This document shows positions 27,021 through 36,084 of a stretch of DNA of 64,000 bases, in pieces. Where the stretch lies: assembly GCF_023703415.1 (NCBI RefSeq), contig NZ_JAGMTU010000004.1, forward strand, positions 1 to 64,000. Direction: 5' to 3'. A program made the translations under genes and the position numbers. A model generated the notes under the pieces. The model did not search any database. It was not told where the DNA came from and worked only from the letters and a program-made list of their open reading frames with translations. The first letter of the stretch is position 1, and the number at the start of each line of letters is the position of its first letter. This DNA is from Microbacterium sp. USTB-Y (GTDB taxonomy: Bacteria > Actinomycetota > Actinomycetes > Actinomycetales > Microbacteriaceae).

Positions 27021-27096
27021 TGGTGCACCCCCTGGGACTCGAACCCAGAACCCACTGATTAAGAGTCAGTTGCTCTGCCGATTGAGCTAGAGGTGC
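27021..27096 (-). tRNA. tRNA-Lys (anticodon CTT)
   Basis: A 76-nt tRNA with encoded CCA. Acceptor stem GCACCTC/GGGGTGC, D-arm GCTC...GAGC, anticodon stem ACTGA/TCAGT with loop CTCTTAA (anticodon CTT, reading AAG), T-arm CTGGG-TTCGAGT-CCCAG and discriminator A. Confidence 0.97.
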
Positions 27097-27260
27097 TCGG
27101 CGGGCCGGTTCCCCGGCCGAGGAATCACATTACCAGCGGTTCGGACGGAAGCGAAATCGGCGGCTGCTCTCCGTGTATCCCTGGCGTGTCGTCGGCCCGG
27201 AGTGCGCTCTGGGCCGCGTGCGCCCAGAGTTCGGCCACTGCGCGCCAGTATCCTGGAGGC

Positions 27261-28091
27261 GTGTCTGAGACCCGCGCCGCTGCCGACTTCCAGAGCGACC
27301 TCGACCTCGCTCTCCGCCTTGCCGACGCCGCCGACGGGCAGTCACTGCCCCGTTTCGACGCCGCCGATCTGAGCGTCTCGCTCAAGGCCGACCGCTCGCA
27401 CGTGACCGATGCGGATCTGGCGACCGAGCGCGCGATCCGGGAGATCCTGCAGGCAGAGCGCCCGGAGGACGGGATCCTCGGCGAGGAGTTCGGCACCTCG
27501 GGCGATGCGCACCGGCAGTGGATCATCGATCCGATCGACGGCACGGCGAACTTCCTTCGCGGGGTGCCGATGTGGGGCACCATGATCAGCCTCGCCGTCG
27601 ACGGCGTCGCCCGCGTCGGCGTGGTCAGCATGCCGGCCCTGGGGCGCCGCTGGTGGGCCGCGCCCGGCCTCGGCGCGTGGGCAGCCTCCACGGATGCGGA
27701 GCCGCGCCCGATCCGCGTGTCGGACGTCGCGAGCCTCGACGACGCGAGCGTCAGCTTCCAGAGCATCGCCCAGTGGGACGAGGCGGGCCACCTCGACGAG
27801 CTCATCGCGCTGAGCCGCCGCGTGTGGCGCGACCGCGCCTACGGCGACGTGTTCTCCTACATGATGCTCGCCGAGGGCCGCATCGACATGGTCGCCGAGT
27901 TCGACGTCAAGGAGTACGACATCGCGGCGGCCTTCGCGATCGTCGCCGAGGCGGGCGGCGCCGCCACCGCCTACGACGGGACCGCGACGCTCTCCGGACG
28001 CTCGGCGCTCGCCACGAACGGGGTGCTGCACGAGGCGTTCCTCGCGCAGCTGCACGGAGCCGCAGAGCCGCCTGCGGCGGCCGCTCGCTGA
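27261..28091 (+). CDS. Inositol monophosphatase family, probable histidinol-phosphatase
   Basis: A 276-residue Mg-dependent phosphatase of the IMPase fold. Metal and phosphate motifs: GEEFG (about 74-78), WIIDPIDGTANFLRG (about 88-102) and the C-terminal EYDIAAAFAIVAEAGG. Actinobacterial HisN enzymes, which dephosphorylate histidinol phosphate, belong to this family, and this length and the FLRGVPMWGTMISL segment fit. An inositol or nucleotide phosphatase remains possible. GTG 27261 is preceded by TATCCT at 6 nt and by GGAGG, so start choice is firm. The next gene begins 1 nt after its stop. Confidence 0.8.
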   Translation: MSETRAAADFQSDLDLALRLADAADGQSLPRFDAADLSVSLKADRSHVTDADLATERAIREILQAERPEDGILGEEFGTSGDAHRQWIIDPIDGTANFLRGVPMWGTMISLAVDGVARVGVVSMPALGRRWWAAPGLGAWAASTDAEPRPIRVSDVASLDDASVSFQSIAQWDEAGHLDELIALSRRVWRDRAYGDVFSYMMLAEGRIDMVAEFDVKEYDIAAAFAIVAEAGGAATAYDGTATLSGRSALATNGVLHEAFLAQLHGAAEPPAAAAR

Positions 28092-28092
28092 T

Positions 28093-28680
28093 ATGCGGTT
28101 CTCCACGCGCGCACTGGCCGTCGCGGCGGTGTCGCTCGGCGTGCTCGCCGCGACCACCGCCTGCACCGGGACTCCCTCCCCTGCCCCGTCAGCCTCTTCC
28201 GCGTCGCGCGCGTCGGACGAGCCCACCCGTTCGGCATCGTCCCCGACGCCGGCCGCCACCGATGTCCCCGCCGCGTCGCCGCGCCCGTTGAGCTGCGAGA
28301 CGCTCATCCCCGCCGACACCGTCGCCGCTCTGCATGCGCAGGGCTGGTCGGCGATGCAGCGCGACTTCGCGTTCGGCCCGGATCCGGTCCCGGGCGGCAT
28401 CGCCTGCCTGTGGGCGGATCCGTCCACAGCATCGGATCACGGCCTGCTCTACGGCTGGGCGCCGATCTCGGGCGCCGATGCCGCCGCTCGGGAGGCCGAG
28501 CTGGTCTCGGAGGGATGGGTCCGCGAGGACAGCGACCGCGGCGTGTACGTCACGGCGGATCCGCGCACCACGCTCAGCAGGGACGCCGAGGGCTACGGTA
28601 TGACCTATCTGTTCGGCCGCGGCTGGGTCTCCGTCTCCGACACGAAGCAGGGGCTGATCCTGATCAACCCCCGGAGCTGA
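28093..28680 (+). CDS. Predicted lipoprotein of unknown function
   Basis: A 195-residue protein with a signal peptide ending TTAC (Cys24), then a Ser/Pro/Ala-rich linker to about residue 60, and a globular domain with two Cys (CETLIPADTVAAL and GGIACLWADP) that may form a disulfide. This layout resembles actinobacterial surface lipoproteins of unknown role. It starts 1 nt after the phosphatase stop, so the two genes are likely co-transcribed, though no functional link is evident. Confidence 0.75.
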   Translation: MRFSTRALAVAAVSLGVLAATTACTGTPSPAPSASSASRASDEPTRSASSPTPAATDVPAASPRPLSCETLIPADTVAALHAQGWSAMQRDFAFGPDPVPGGIACLWADPSTASDHGLLYGWAPISGADAAAREAELVSEGWVREDSDRGVYVTADPRTTLSRDAEGYGMTYLFGRGWVSVSDTKQGLILINPRS

Positions 28681-28775
28681 TCACGATCGTCGTCGGATCC
28701 TTCGCCTGACGCTCGGCTCACTCCCGGACGCCGGGCGAGTTGCCCGGCACCCCGCAGCCTTCTACTGTCGAGAGT

Positions 28776-31700
28776 GTGATGGCAGATGCGCTCCAGTCCG
28801 CGTGGTCCGACGTCTCCAGCCGCGACACGGTGCGCATCGCCCGGGCGCTCGACGCGTTCCGCGAACTGCTCCCGCAAGCACTGATGACCGAGGGGGAAGG
28901 CGGTTCCGCGCACCGCAGCGCGCTGCGCGGCCTGGCCCACGGCCTGGACGAACTCGGGCGTGAGGACGAGGCCAGAGAGCTCTACCGCACTCTTGCCGAG
29001 GTCTGCGAGGGTGCGCTCGCGGATCAGGGTCTTGGGGATGAGGATCGCGAAGACCTCTTCGACGACCACCTGCATGCCCGCGCCGCGGAGCAGCTGGTCG
29101 GCGGGGACCTCGCCTCCGCCGGCACCGTCGCCGCTCTCGACGCCCTCATCGCCGAAGGCGAGCAGGTGCTGGGCGGCGCGCACGGACGCGTGCTCTGGCT
29201 GCTGGACCGGCGGGCACAACTGCTCTCCCGGATGAACGAGGCGGAGGGGCTGCTCGCCTACGACCTGCTCATCGCCCGGGCCGCCGCAGCAGACGAGCGC
29301 GGCGAGAATCATCTGACCGCGCTCGCGGCGAAGGCCGCCGAGCTGTCCCGGCGGGACGAGGACGAACAGTCCGCCCTGCTCTGGGGACAGGTGCTGGACG
29401 GACGCCGCGCCCTGCTCGGGATGGATGCTCCGGCGACGCTGGACGCCTGGTGGTGGCGAGCGAGGACCCGCTACTGGTCGGGCGACACGGCCGGGGCCGA
29501 TGCCGACCTCGCCCTGCTGATCCCGGCGCTGCAGCGGCAGCGCGGCGAGGACGATGCGCTCACCCTGGACGCCATGAGGTTCCGCATCAACCCTCTGCGC
29601 GTGCTCGCCCGCGACGGCGCCCCCGCGGAGGACCCGCTGCCGCTGGTGCGCCGGATCGCCGTGCTCGAGACCGCGCGGTTCGGCCCCGGCTCCGATGAGG
29701 TGCTCACCTCCCGGATGATGGCCGTCGAGGTGCAGCTCGACCGCGCAGACGGCCTTCGTGGGTGGCCGGGGCTCATCGCCGAAGCCCGCGAGATCGTCGA
29801 CGATACGGTCGATCGCCCGTCGCGCGCCTCGCTCGCGCTGCGCTCGCGAGACCTCCTGTCCCGGGTCCTGCGTGCGGCGACGGAGCGGGACGCGTCGTCC
29901 GCCCCTCCGGAGACCGCCCTCGCCGCAGCCGTCGAGCGGTGCGCGCATCTGGATCGTGCCGTCGAAGAGCTGCGCTCCGCCGATGTCGCGTCCGAGGCGG
30001 ATTCGAGTCCCACCGCGGATCCGGATCCATCCCTGGCGACCCCGTACCAGCTCGCGAGCGAGCTCGCGCACGCCTGGACCGATCTGTCCCGGTGGCACGA
30101 CGCGCACTCCCCCGAAGCCCTGGACGCGCTGCAGACCGGCGCGGAGCGCCTTCGCGGACTCGGCCCCGCCGGCCGCCGGAGCGAGATCGATCTGCGCGAC
30201 CGCCTCGGCTCGGCGCTGCGCGATGCCGGCCGCGGCTCCGAGGCTCTCGCCCCCTTCGAACGGTCTCTCGAACTGGAGTCGAGCCTCGCGGCGGAGGCCT
30301 CGACGGCGGAGGATCTCCGCACCGCCGCCACCCGGCTCGCACAATCCCGATACGCACTCGGCGCGACGCTGCGCGGCATCGGACGCAATGCCGAGAGCGA
30401 AGAGCTGCTCGCCGACGCGATCGAGATCGCACAGCACGACGGCGCATCCCCGCAGGCCGTCTCCGAACTCCGCGACGTCCGCGCCCTCGCGCTGCAGGAT
30501 CTGGGGCGCAGCGACGAGGCCGCCGCCGAGATGCGCGCACTCTATGACGCCTCAGGCGACGTCGGCCATGCGATCGACCTCGCCGCGGTGCATCTGCGCA
30601 ACGATCGCCCCGCCGAGGCGGAGGCGCTGCTGCGGCCCGTGCTCGCCCGGCTGGAGGCCGGCGGATCCGCCGACACCGCACAGGCCGGCCGCGTCATCGG
30701 CAACCTCGCTCTCGCCGCCTGCCAACTCGACCGGGATGCCGAGGCGGCCGCGACCTACGATCGGCTGTACGCGCTGCAGTCGCGCATCCTCGGCACGGAG
30801 CATCGGGACACCCTGATCACCTTGCACAACCGCGCCCTGGAGGAGAGGCATCTCGGTCGGTTCGCCGACGCGGTCCGCCGCTTCGAAGCCGTTCTCGCCC
30901 GGCGCACCGCTGCTCTCGGCGCTCGCGATCCGCACACGCTGAGCACACTGTCCGCGCTCGCCGGTGCCGTGGCCGATGCGGGTGACCTGCACCGTGCCAG
31001 GGAGCTGAGCGAACGCGTCGTCGCGGAGACGCGAGAGGTCCTCGGCGATACGGACCCGCAGACGCTGAGCCGGATCCGCGACCTGGACGGGATCCTTGCC
31101 CGTCTCGGCGACGCCCAGGAGGAGCGGGATGTCCTCGCCGCTCAGGTCAGCGCCGGGTTCGCCTCGACGAGTCGCGCTTCCGACGACGGCAGTGCGTCAC
31201 CCGGACTCGCCGCACTGCGCTATGCCGACCATCTCGCGCGGCAGAATCGCTACGGCGATGCCCTCGTCGAGTACAGCCGCGCCCGCGAGGTGCTGAGCGA
31301 CACCGCCGGCATCGACTGGCTGCGTGCCGAGCGCGGCGCCGCCGAGTGCTCGAAGCGCCTCGGCGCGTACCGCGAGGCCGCCGAGGCCTACGCCCGGATC
31401 GTGCCGCAGCTCGAGCGTCTGCTGCCCGGCGATCCGTGGGCGCTCGCCGACGCCTTGAACGACCACAGTCTCGCCCTCTCGCACCTGGGCCGCGTCGATG
31501 AGATGGCCGTCGTGCAGCAGCGCGCGATCGAGGTCGCCGACGGCGCCGGATCGAACCCCGAGCGGGCCGTGCAGCTGCGCATCTGGCTCGGCCGGCGACT
31601 GGCCGAGGCCCGGCGCTTCCCCGAGGCGCTCGCGGCCTACGACGACGCCGCGAAGACGGGCGCCGGCACGCTCGGCGCCGAGCACGCGATCACGCTCGAC

Positions 31701-31943
31701 GCCACGGACGATCGCGCGGAGACGCTGATCTCGCTCGGGCGGCATCGCGAGGCGCTGCGGATCTACCGCACCAACATCCCCGCCATGGAACGCGTCCTCG
31801 GCGCCGACTCCGCGGCCGTGCGGCGCGCCCGCGGCAAGCAGAAGACGTCCGCCCAGCAGGCCTCGAAGACCCGCTCGGCGATCATCGGCGGAGTGATCGT
31901 CGCCGCGATCCTCGTCTACGTCGTCGTGACGCGGATGACCTGA
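28776..31943 (+). CDS. Large TPR protein with C-terminal membrane anchor
   Basis: A 1,055-residue protein almost wholly built of helical hairpins. The central and C-terminal parts show kinesin-light-chain-like TPRs, e.g. LGTEHRDTLITLHNRALEE, LGARDPHTLSTLSALAGAV and LGDTDPQTLSRIRDLDG, about 42 residues apart. A single hydrophobic segment (SAIIGGVIVAAILVYVVV) ends the protein, leaving only RMT after it, so it is a tail-anchored cytoplasmic scaffold. There is no signal peptide and no NB-ARC or kinase domain. Start GTG 28776 (next codon ATG) lies 7 nt after a TACTGT -10; ATG 28779 is the alternative. The N-terminal ~300 residues are less repetitive. Partners unknown. Confidence 0.8.
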   Translation: MMADALQSAWSDVSSRDTVRIARALDAFRELLPQALMTEGEGGSAHRSALRGLAHGLDELGREDEARELYRTLAEVCEGALADQGLGDEDREDLFDDHLHARAAEQLVGGDLASAGTVAALDALIAEGEQVLGGAHGRVLWLLDRRAQLLSRMNEAEGLLAYDLLIARAAAADERGENHLTALAAKAAELSRRDEDEQSALLWGQVLDGRRALLGMDAPATLDAWWWRARTRYWSGDTAGADADLALLIPALQRQRGEDDALTLDAMRFRINPLRVLARDGAPAEDPLPLVRRIAVLETARFGPGSDEVLTSRMMAVEVQLDRADGLRGWPGLIAEAREIVDDTVDRPSRASLALRSRDLLSRVLRAATERDASSAPPETALAAAVERCAHLDRAVEELRSADVASEADSSPTADPDPSLATPYQLASELAHAWTDLSRWHDAHSPEALDALQTGAERLRGLGPAGRRSEIDLRDRLGSALRDAGRGSEALAPFERSLELESSLAAEASTAEDLRTAATRLAQSRYALGATLRGIGRNAESEELLADAIEIAQHDGASPQAVSELRDVRALALQDLGRSDEAAAEMRALYDASGDVGHAIDLAAVHLRNDRPAEAEALLRPVLARLEAGGSADTAQAGRVIGNLALAACQLDRDAEAAATYDRLYALQSRILGTEHRDTLITLHNRALEERHLGRFADAVRRFEAVLARRTAALGARDPHTLSTLSALAGAVADAGDLHRARELSERVVAETREVLGDTDPQTLSRIRDLDGILARLGDAQEERDVLAAQVSAGFASTSRASDDGSASPGLAALRYADHLARQNRYGDALVEYSRAREVLSDTAGIDWLRAERGAAECSKRLGAYREAAEAYARIVPQLERLLPGDPWALADALNDHSLALSHLGRVDEMAVVQQRAIEVADGAGSNPERAVQLRIWLGRRLAEARRFPEALAAYDDAAKTGAGTLGAEHAITLDATDDRAETLISLGRHREALRIYRTNIPAMERVLGADSAAVRRARGKQKTSAQQASKTRSAIIGGVIVAAILVYVVVTRMT

Positions 31944-31992
31944 GGCGCCTGCTTCCTCGCAGGGATCCCGGGCAGAAACTACGATCGGCATC

Positions 31993-32532
31993 ATGACGGT
32001 TCCGATCCTCGAGTACTCCGCCCTCACCCCGCGGGCGTGGAAGAACGGTCTCGGGATCACCCGGACGCTGTTCGACGACGCCGACGCCACGGACGCGTGG
32101 ACCTGGCGGATCAGCATCGCGGAGATCACCGGCACGCAGCCGTACAGCGCCTACCCCGGCGTGCGCCGGGGGCAGGTCGCGCTCGGCCCTGGTGCGGTGG
32201 ACCTCGTGATCAACGGCCGGGCCGAGACGCTCGCGGTCGACGACGTCATCGCCTTCGACGGCGAGGACGAGGTCTCCGCGACGCCGCGCGAGGCCGGATT
32301 CCTCGATCTGAACGTCATGACGCGGCGGGACGCCTGGGACTCGACGGTGGAGGTCATCGATGCTACGACCGTGAGCGCCGAGCCCGGCGGCCCGACGACG
32401 CTGATCGCTCTCGACGACGACGGCGCGATCGACGACCGCCCCCTCGCACGCCTCGATGCCGCCCTGCTCGAGCCCGGTATGACCTGCACGCTGCGCGGCC
32501 GCTTCGTGATCGCTCGGCTGCGCCGGATCTGA
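31993..32532 (+). CDS. HutD/Ves-family cupin protein
   Basis: A 179-residue HutD/Ves protein with the diagnostic RAWKNGLGITRTLF N-terminus and WTWRISIAEITGTQPYSAYPGV, a bicupin-like fold. HutD is linked to histidine utilisation as a proposed regulator; Ves is cold-inducible in E. coli. The biochemical role is unsettled. No hut genes are nearby, so this is an orphan copy. TACGAT lies 7 nt upstream of ATG 31993 (leaderless). It ends before a perfect 22-bp terminator hairpin shared with tmRNA on the other strand. Confidence 0.85.
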   Translation: MTVPILEYSALTPRAWKNGLGITRTLFDDADATDAWTWRISIAEITGTQPYSAYPGVRRGQVALGPGAVDLVINGRAETLAVDDVIAFDGEDEVSATPREAGFLDLNVMTRRDAWDSTVEVIDATTVSAEPGGPTTLIALDDDGAIDDRPLARLDAALLEPGMTCTLRGRFVIARLRRI

Positions 32533-32543
32533 GGCGCGCACGA

Positions 32544-32590
32544 AGAAGCCTCCGGGATCCGTGCCGATGGCACGGATCCCGGAGGCTTCT
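32544..32590. terminator. Perfect 22-bp hairpin between hutD and ssrA
   Basis: Arms 32544-32565 and 32569-32590 are exact reverse complements around a 3-nt loop (GAT); one end reads AGAAGCCTCC, the other GGAGGCTTCT. The pyrimidine-rich TTCT tail on each strand suits bidirectional termination of the convergent hutD and tmRNA genes. Confidence 0.85.
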
Positions 32591-32628
32591 CACGGCGACA
32601 GCGGTGTGGTTCTGACGAGCGGAGCCCG

Positions 32629-32998
32629 TGGTGGAGCTGGGGGGAATCGAACCCCCGTCCAACGCTGAGTCTCCACGCCTTCTCCGGGCGCAGTCTGTGC
32701 AGACGTTCTGCTCGGCTCCGACCTTTGTCACAGACACCTAAGTCGACAAGCCCAGCCTGGGAAGAGTCCCACGCGACGTCCAGACGCCGTCGCGCAGCAA
32801 GATTCCTAGATGACGCCAGGATCCGTATCGGAATCACATACGGCCTGACGGACTATCGGGCTCGCTTACGCAGCGAGGGCGAAGTCAGTGCGCTTTGCAT
32901 TGGCACTTATTGTTTTGCAGGGAGCGTTCACGAGATAACCCTGCATCCTCGGCCCGCTTCTCGTGGATTCACAGGCGCTGTCGAAACCGATCAGCCCC
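32629..32998 (-). ncRNA. ssrA: Transfer-messenger RNA
   Basis: A 370-nt tmRNA. The 5' end GGGGCTG pairs with CAGCTCC before the encoded CCA at 32631-32629, and the T-arm has GGGGGTTCGATTCCCCC. The tag frame is 32904-32866: ANAKRTDFALAA plus TAA, which releases stalled ribosomes and marks the peptide for proteolysis. The FALAA end is the usual actinobacterial degron read by Clp. Its neighbours are hutD and the SIMPL gene. The upstream region (32999-33164) holds no other gene; the ssrA promoter was not located with confidence. Confidence 0.97.
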
Positions 32999-33164
32999 GT
33001 GGACCTTCTTGCGAAGGAGCCGCTGTCGCACTGTGGAATTACCGGCGGACGCCGAAGCGCCCGAGCTACCCAGAGTACAACGGTTGCGGAGTCCGCGCCA
33101 TTCCACGCCGCGGCGGCGACTTCGCGGCACCCGCCGCCGCGATCACGTGCCGTAGAGTCGCGGC

Positions 33165-33824
33165 ATGAGCGAGGTCGTCATCACCGTCCGCGGCGAGCAC
33201 GAGGTGCGGGTCGCACCCGAGCGCGCCATCGTCAGTCTGTCCGTCGCCTGGGACGGACCCGATCGCGAGACCGTCGTCAACCGCACGCTGGCCCTCGCCG
33301 AGCCTGTGCGCGAGGGCATCGCGGCGCAGAAGGATGCCGGCGCCGTCGAGGAGTGGTCGAGCCGTCGCCTGGCCGTGCGGTCGGAGCGACCGTGGAGCAA
33401 CGACGGGACGCGGCTCGCCCTCGTGCACCACGCCTCCGTCGACTTCTCCGCGGTCTTCGTCGACTTCGCCGCCCTCTCCACCTGGGTCGCCGAAGTGTCG
33501 GCCGGCGACGGCATCGCCGTCAACGGCACCGAATGGATCCTCACGCCGCAGACGCGCGCCAGGGTGGAGCAGGAGGTGGCTGCGGAGGCGGTGCGAACGG
33601 CGGTCACACGCGCCGGCGCCTACGCGACGGCACTGGGACTTGCGAAGGTCGAACCGATCGAGATCGCCGATGCGGGTCTCATCACCGACCACGGTTCGGC
33701 GGACATGGCCCCGAAGGCGATGCGCGCCTTCGCGGCTCCCCCGTCGGGCGGCGGCGGTCTCGAGCTGCAGGGCGATGACATCGCGGTCTCCGCGACCGTC
33801 GAGGCGCGGTTCGTCGCCGCCTGA
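33165..33824 (+). CDS. SIMPL-domain (DUF541) protein
   Basis: A 219-residue SIMPL-domain protein. The characteristic start is VVITVRGEHEVRVAPERAIVSLSVAWDG, and the C-terminal part is rich in ALGLAKVEPIEIAD and DIAVSATVEARF. Members are often secreted, but here there is no signal peptide. Function unknown, possibly stress related. TAGAGT lies 6 nt before ATG 33165 (leaderless). Confidence 0.85.
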   Translation: MSEVVITVRGEHEVRVAPERAIVSLSVAWDGPDRETVVNRTLALAEPVREGIAAQKDAGAVEEWSSRRLAVRSERPWSNDGTRLALVHHASVDFSAVFVDFAALSTWVAEVSAGDGIAVNGTEWILTPQTRARVEQEVAAEAVRTAVTRAGAYATALGLAKVEPIEIADAGLITDHGSADMAPKAMRAFAAPPSGGGGLELQGDDIAVSATVEARFVAA

Positions 33825-33846
33825 GCCGGCCCCGCGCCGACCCCGG

Positions 33847-35352
33847 TCAGGCGACGAACGGTGCGAGCTCCGCGGCCAGGCGCTCGCCCACGTGAGCGTG
33901 GATCCGAGTGCCCTCCTCCTCGTGCGCGACCTCCAGCAGCAGACCGGTCTCGTGCACCGCGGCGACCAGGTCTCCCCGGTCGTACGGCACCACGGCACGG
34001 ATCTCCACCGCGGGCTTCGGCAGCGCCTCGTCGATCGCGGCGCGCAGTTCGGCCACGCCCTCGCCACTGCGCGACGAGACGAAGTGCGCCCCGGGCACGA
34101 GCCCGCGCAGCACCATCCGCTCGTCGTCGTCCAGCAGATCCGCCTTGTTGAACACGATGATCTCGGGGATGCTCCGCGCACCGACGTCGCCCATCACGTC
34201 CCGGACGGTCTTGATCTGACCGGCCGGATCCGGGTGGGATCCGTCGACGACGTGGACGATGACGTCGGCGTCGGCGACCTCTTCGAGCGTCGAGCGGAAC
34301 GCCTCGACGAGCTGGTGCGGGAGGTTGCGCACGAACCCGACGGTGTCGGTGAGCGTGTAGACACGCCCGTCCGCCGTCTCGGCCCGACGCACTGTCGCGT
34401 CGAGGGTGGCGAACAGCGCGTTCTCGACGAGCACGCCCGCGCTCGTGAGCGCATTGAGCAGGCTCGACTTGCCGGCGTTGGTGTACCCGGCGATCGCCAC
34501 GGACGGAATCGTGTGGCGCTTGCGCTCAGCGCGCTTGGCCTCGCGGGCCGGCGTGAAGTCGCGGATCTGCTTGCGCAACATCGCCATCCGGGTGCGGATG
34601 CGGCGACGGTCGAGCTCGATCTTCGTCTCACCGGGTCCGCGCGATCCCATGCCTGCGCCACCGGCGCCGACCTGACCACCCGCCTGGCGGCTCATCGAGT
34701 CACCCCAGCCGCGCAGGCGCGGGAGCAGGTACTCGAGCTGCGCCAGTTCGACCTGAGCGCGTCCCTCGCGGCTCTTCGCGTGCTGGCTGAAGATGTCGAG
34801 GATCACCGTCGTCCGGTCGATGACCTTCACCTTGACGACGTCCTCCAGCGCGCGTCGCTGGGACGCGGCCAGCTCGGTGTCGGCGATCACCGTGTCTGCG
34901 CCGACCGCGGCCACGATGTCCTTGAGCTCCTGGGCCTTGCCGCGGCCGAGGTACGTCGCGGGATCCGGATGCGGTCGACGCTGCAGCAGCCCGTCGAGGA
35001 CCACAGCACCGGCGGTCTCCGCCAGCGCGGCGAGCTCGCGCAGCGAGTTCTCCGCGTCATCCTGTGCACCCTGGGGGTACACGCCGACGAGCACCACGTT
35101 CTCCAGCCGGAGCTGGCGGTACTCGACCTCGGTGACGTCCTCGAGCTCGGTCGAGAGACCGGCCACGCGACGGAGCGCATGCCGTTCCTCCAGGTCCCAT
35201 TGCTCGCCGTCCGCCGAGTCGTGACCGGTGGTGGCCGTGTCCTGCAGCGCCTGCGCGGAACCGAACACGTGCGATTCCGCCCGTCGTTCCGCGGCGGCCA
35301 GAACGCGATCGACCGCGTCGCCGTGCTCATCATGTGTCGTGGACTGCGTCAT
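33847..35352 (-). CDS. hflX: GTPase HflX, ribosome rescue and splitting factor
   Basis: A 501-residue HflX with an N-terminal ATP-binding/ribosome-binding domain (about 40-220), a helical linker, and a GTPase domain: G1 GYTNAGKSSLLNAL, G2-region FATLDATVR, G3 DTVGFVRNLP, G4 FNKADLL and G5 SSRSGEG. The loop PGETKIELDRRRI is a family hallmark. HflX splits stalled or hibernating 70S ribosomes. ATG 35352 has AGGAG/AAAGG upstream; GTG 35358 would add two residues. In actinobacteria hflX often follows dapF; here a methyltransferase gene separates them. Confidence 0.95.
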   Translation of the reverse strand: MTQSTTHDEHGDAVDRVLAAAERRAESHVFGSAQALQDTATTGHDSADGEQWDLEERHALRRVAGLSTELEDVTEVEYRQLRLENVVLVGVYPQGAQDDAENSLRELAALAETAGAVVLDGLLQRRPHPDPATYLGRGKAQELKDIVAAVGADTVIADTELAASQRRALEDVVKVKVIDRTTVILDIFSQHAKSREGRAQVELAQLEYLLPRLRGWGDSMSRQAGGQVGAGGAGMGSRGPGETKIELDRRRIRTRMAMLRKQIRDFTPAREAKRAERKRHTIPSVAIAGYTNAGKSSLLNALTSAGVLVENALFATLDATVRRAETADGRVYTLTDTVGFVRNLPHQLVEAFRSTLEEVADADVIVHVVDGSHPDPAGQIKTVRDVMGDVGARSIPEIIVFNKADLLDDDERMVLRGLVPGAHFVSSRSGEGVAELRAAIDEALPKPAVEIRAVVPYDRGDLVAAVHETGLLLEVAHEEEGTRIHAHVGERLAAELAPFVA

Positions 35353-35426
35353 CCGCACCTTTCTCCTGCCCGCCGATTCGGACGGGCGCCTTAACTTTAG
35401 CTGCGAGTGTCCGCTACGCTCGCTCC

Positions 35427-36068
35427 ATGGGCTCGGACCACTACTTCACTGCGGCCCCCGCCAGCCCCGAGAACCTCCGCAGGATCAAGGTGAACCTTGC
35501 GGGCCGAGAAGTCGAACTCACCACCGCGGCCGGAGTCTTCAGCCCCGACCACGTGGATGTCGGCACCTCAGTGCTCCTCGCCAACACCCCACCCCCGCCG
35601 CCCGGCGGGCATCTGCTCGATCTCGGGTGCGGCTGGGGTCCGATCTCGCTGTCGCTCGCCCTCGCCGCGCCGCATGCGACCGTCTGGGCCGTCGACGTGA
35701 ACGAGCGCGCGCTGGATCTGGTCCGGCGCAACGCCGCGGAACTCGGTCTCGACAATGTCAACGCCGTGACGCCCGACGATGTTCCCGCCGACGTGACCTT
35801 CCGCACCATCCGCTCCAACCCGCCCATCCGCGTCGGCAAGAGCGAGCTGCACGACCTGCTGGAGCGCTGGATCCCCCGACTGGACGAGCGGGCGGACGGC
35901 TGGTTCGTGGTGAGCCGCAACCTCGGCGCCGACTCGCTGCAGCGCTGGCTGGCGGCGACGTTCGACGAAGGCTACAGCGTGTGGCGGGCGACGACCGGCC
36001 GCGGCTTCCGCGTCCTCAAGGTCCGACGGCACGGCATGCCCCGTACCGAGGGCATCGAGCTGCCTTAA
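35427..36068 (+). CDS. RsmC-like class I methyltransferase
   Basis: A 213-residue SAM-dependent methyltransferase of the MTS (RsmC/RlmG) group, which modifies guanine N2 in rRNA. Motif I is LLDLGCGWGPISLSLALA (about 62-79), the acidic D of WAVDVNERAL follows, and motif IV is SNPPIRVG, with NPP for base flipping. Only the catalytic C-terminal domain is present; E. coli RsmC has an extra N-terminal copy. ATG 35427 has TACGCT 6 nt upstream (leaderless). It diverges from hflX. Confidence 0.85.
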   Translation: MGSDHYFTAAPASPENLRRIKVNLAGREVELTTAAGVFSPDHVDVGTSVLLANTPPPPPGGHLLDLGCGWGPISLSLALAAPHATVWAVDVNERALDLVRRNAAELGLDNVNAVTPDDVPADVTFRTIRSNPPIRVGKSELHDLLERWIPRLDERADGWFVVSRNLGADSLQRWLAATFDEGYSVWRATTGRGFRVLKVRRHGMPRTEGIELP

Positions 36069-36084
36069 GCCCCGGCCGACCCGA

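Noticed and set aside
31993..32532. Histidine-utilisation operon around hutD
   Set aside because: No hutH, hutU, hutI or hutG-like gene is nearby; HutD is an orphan here.
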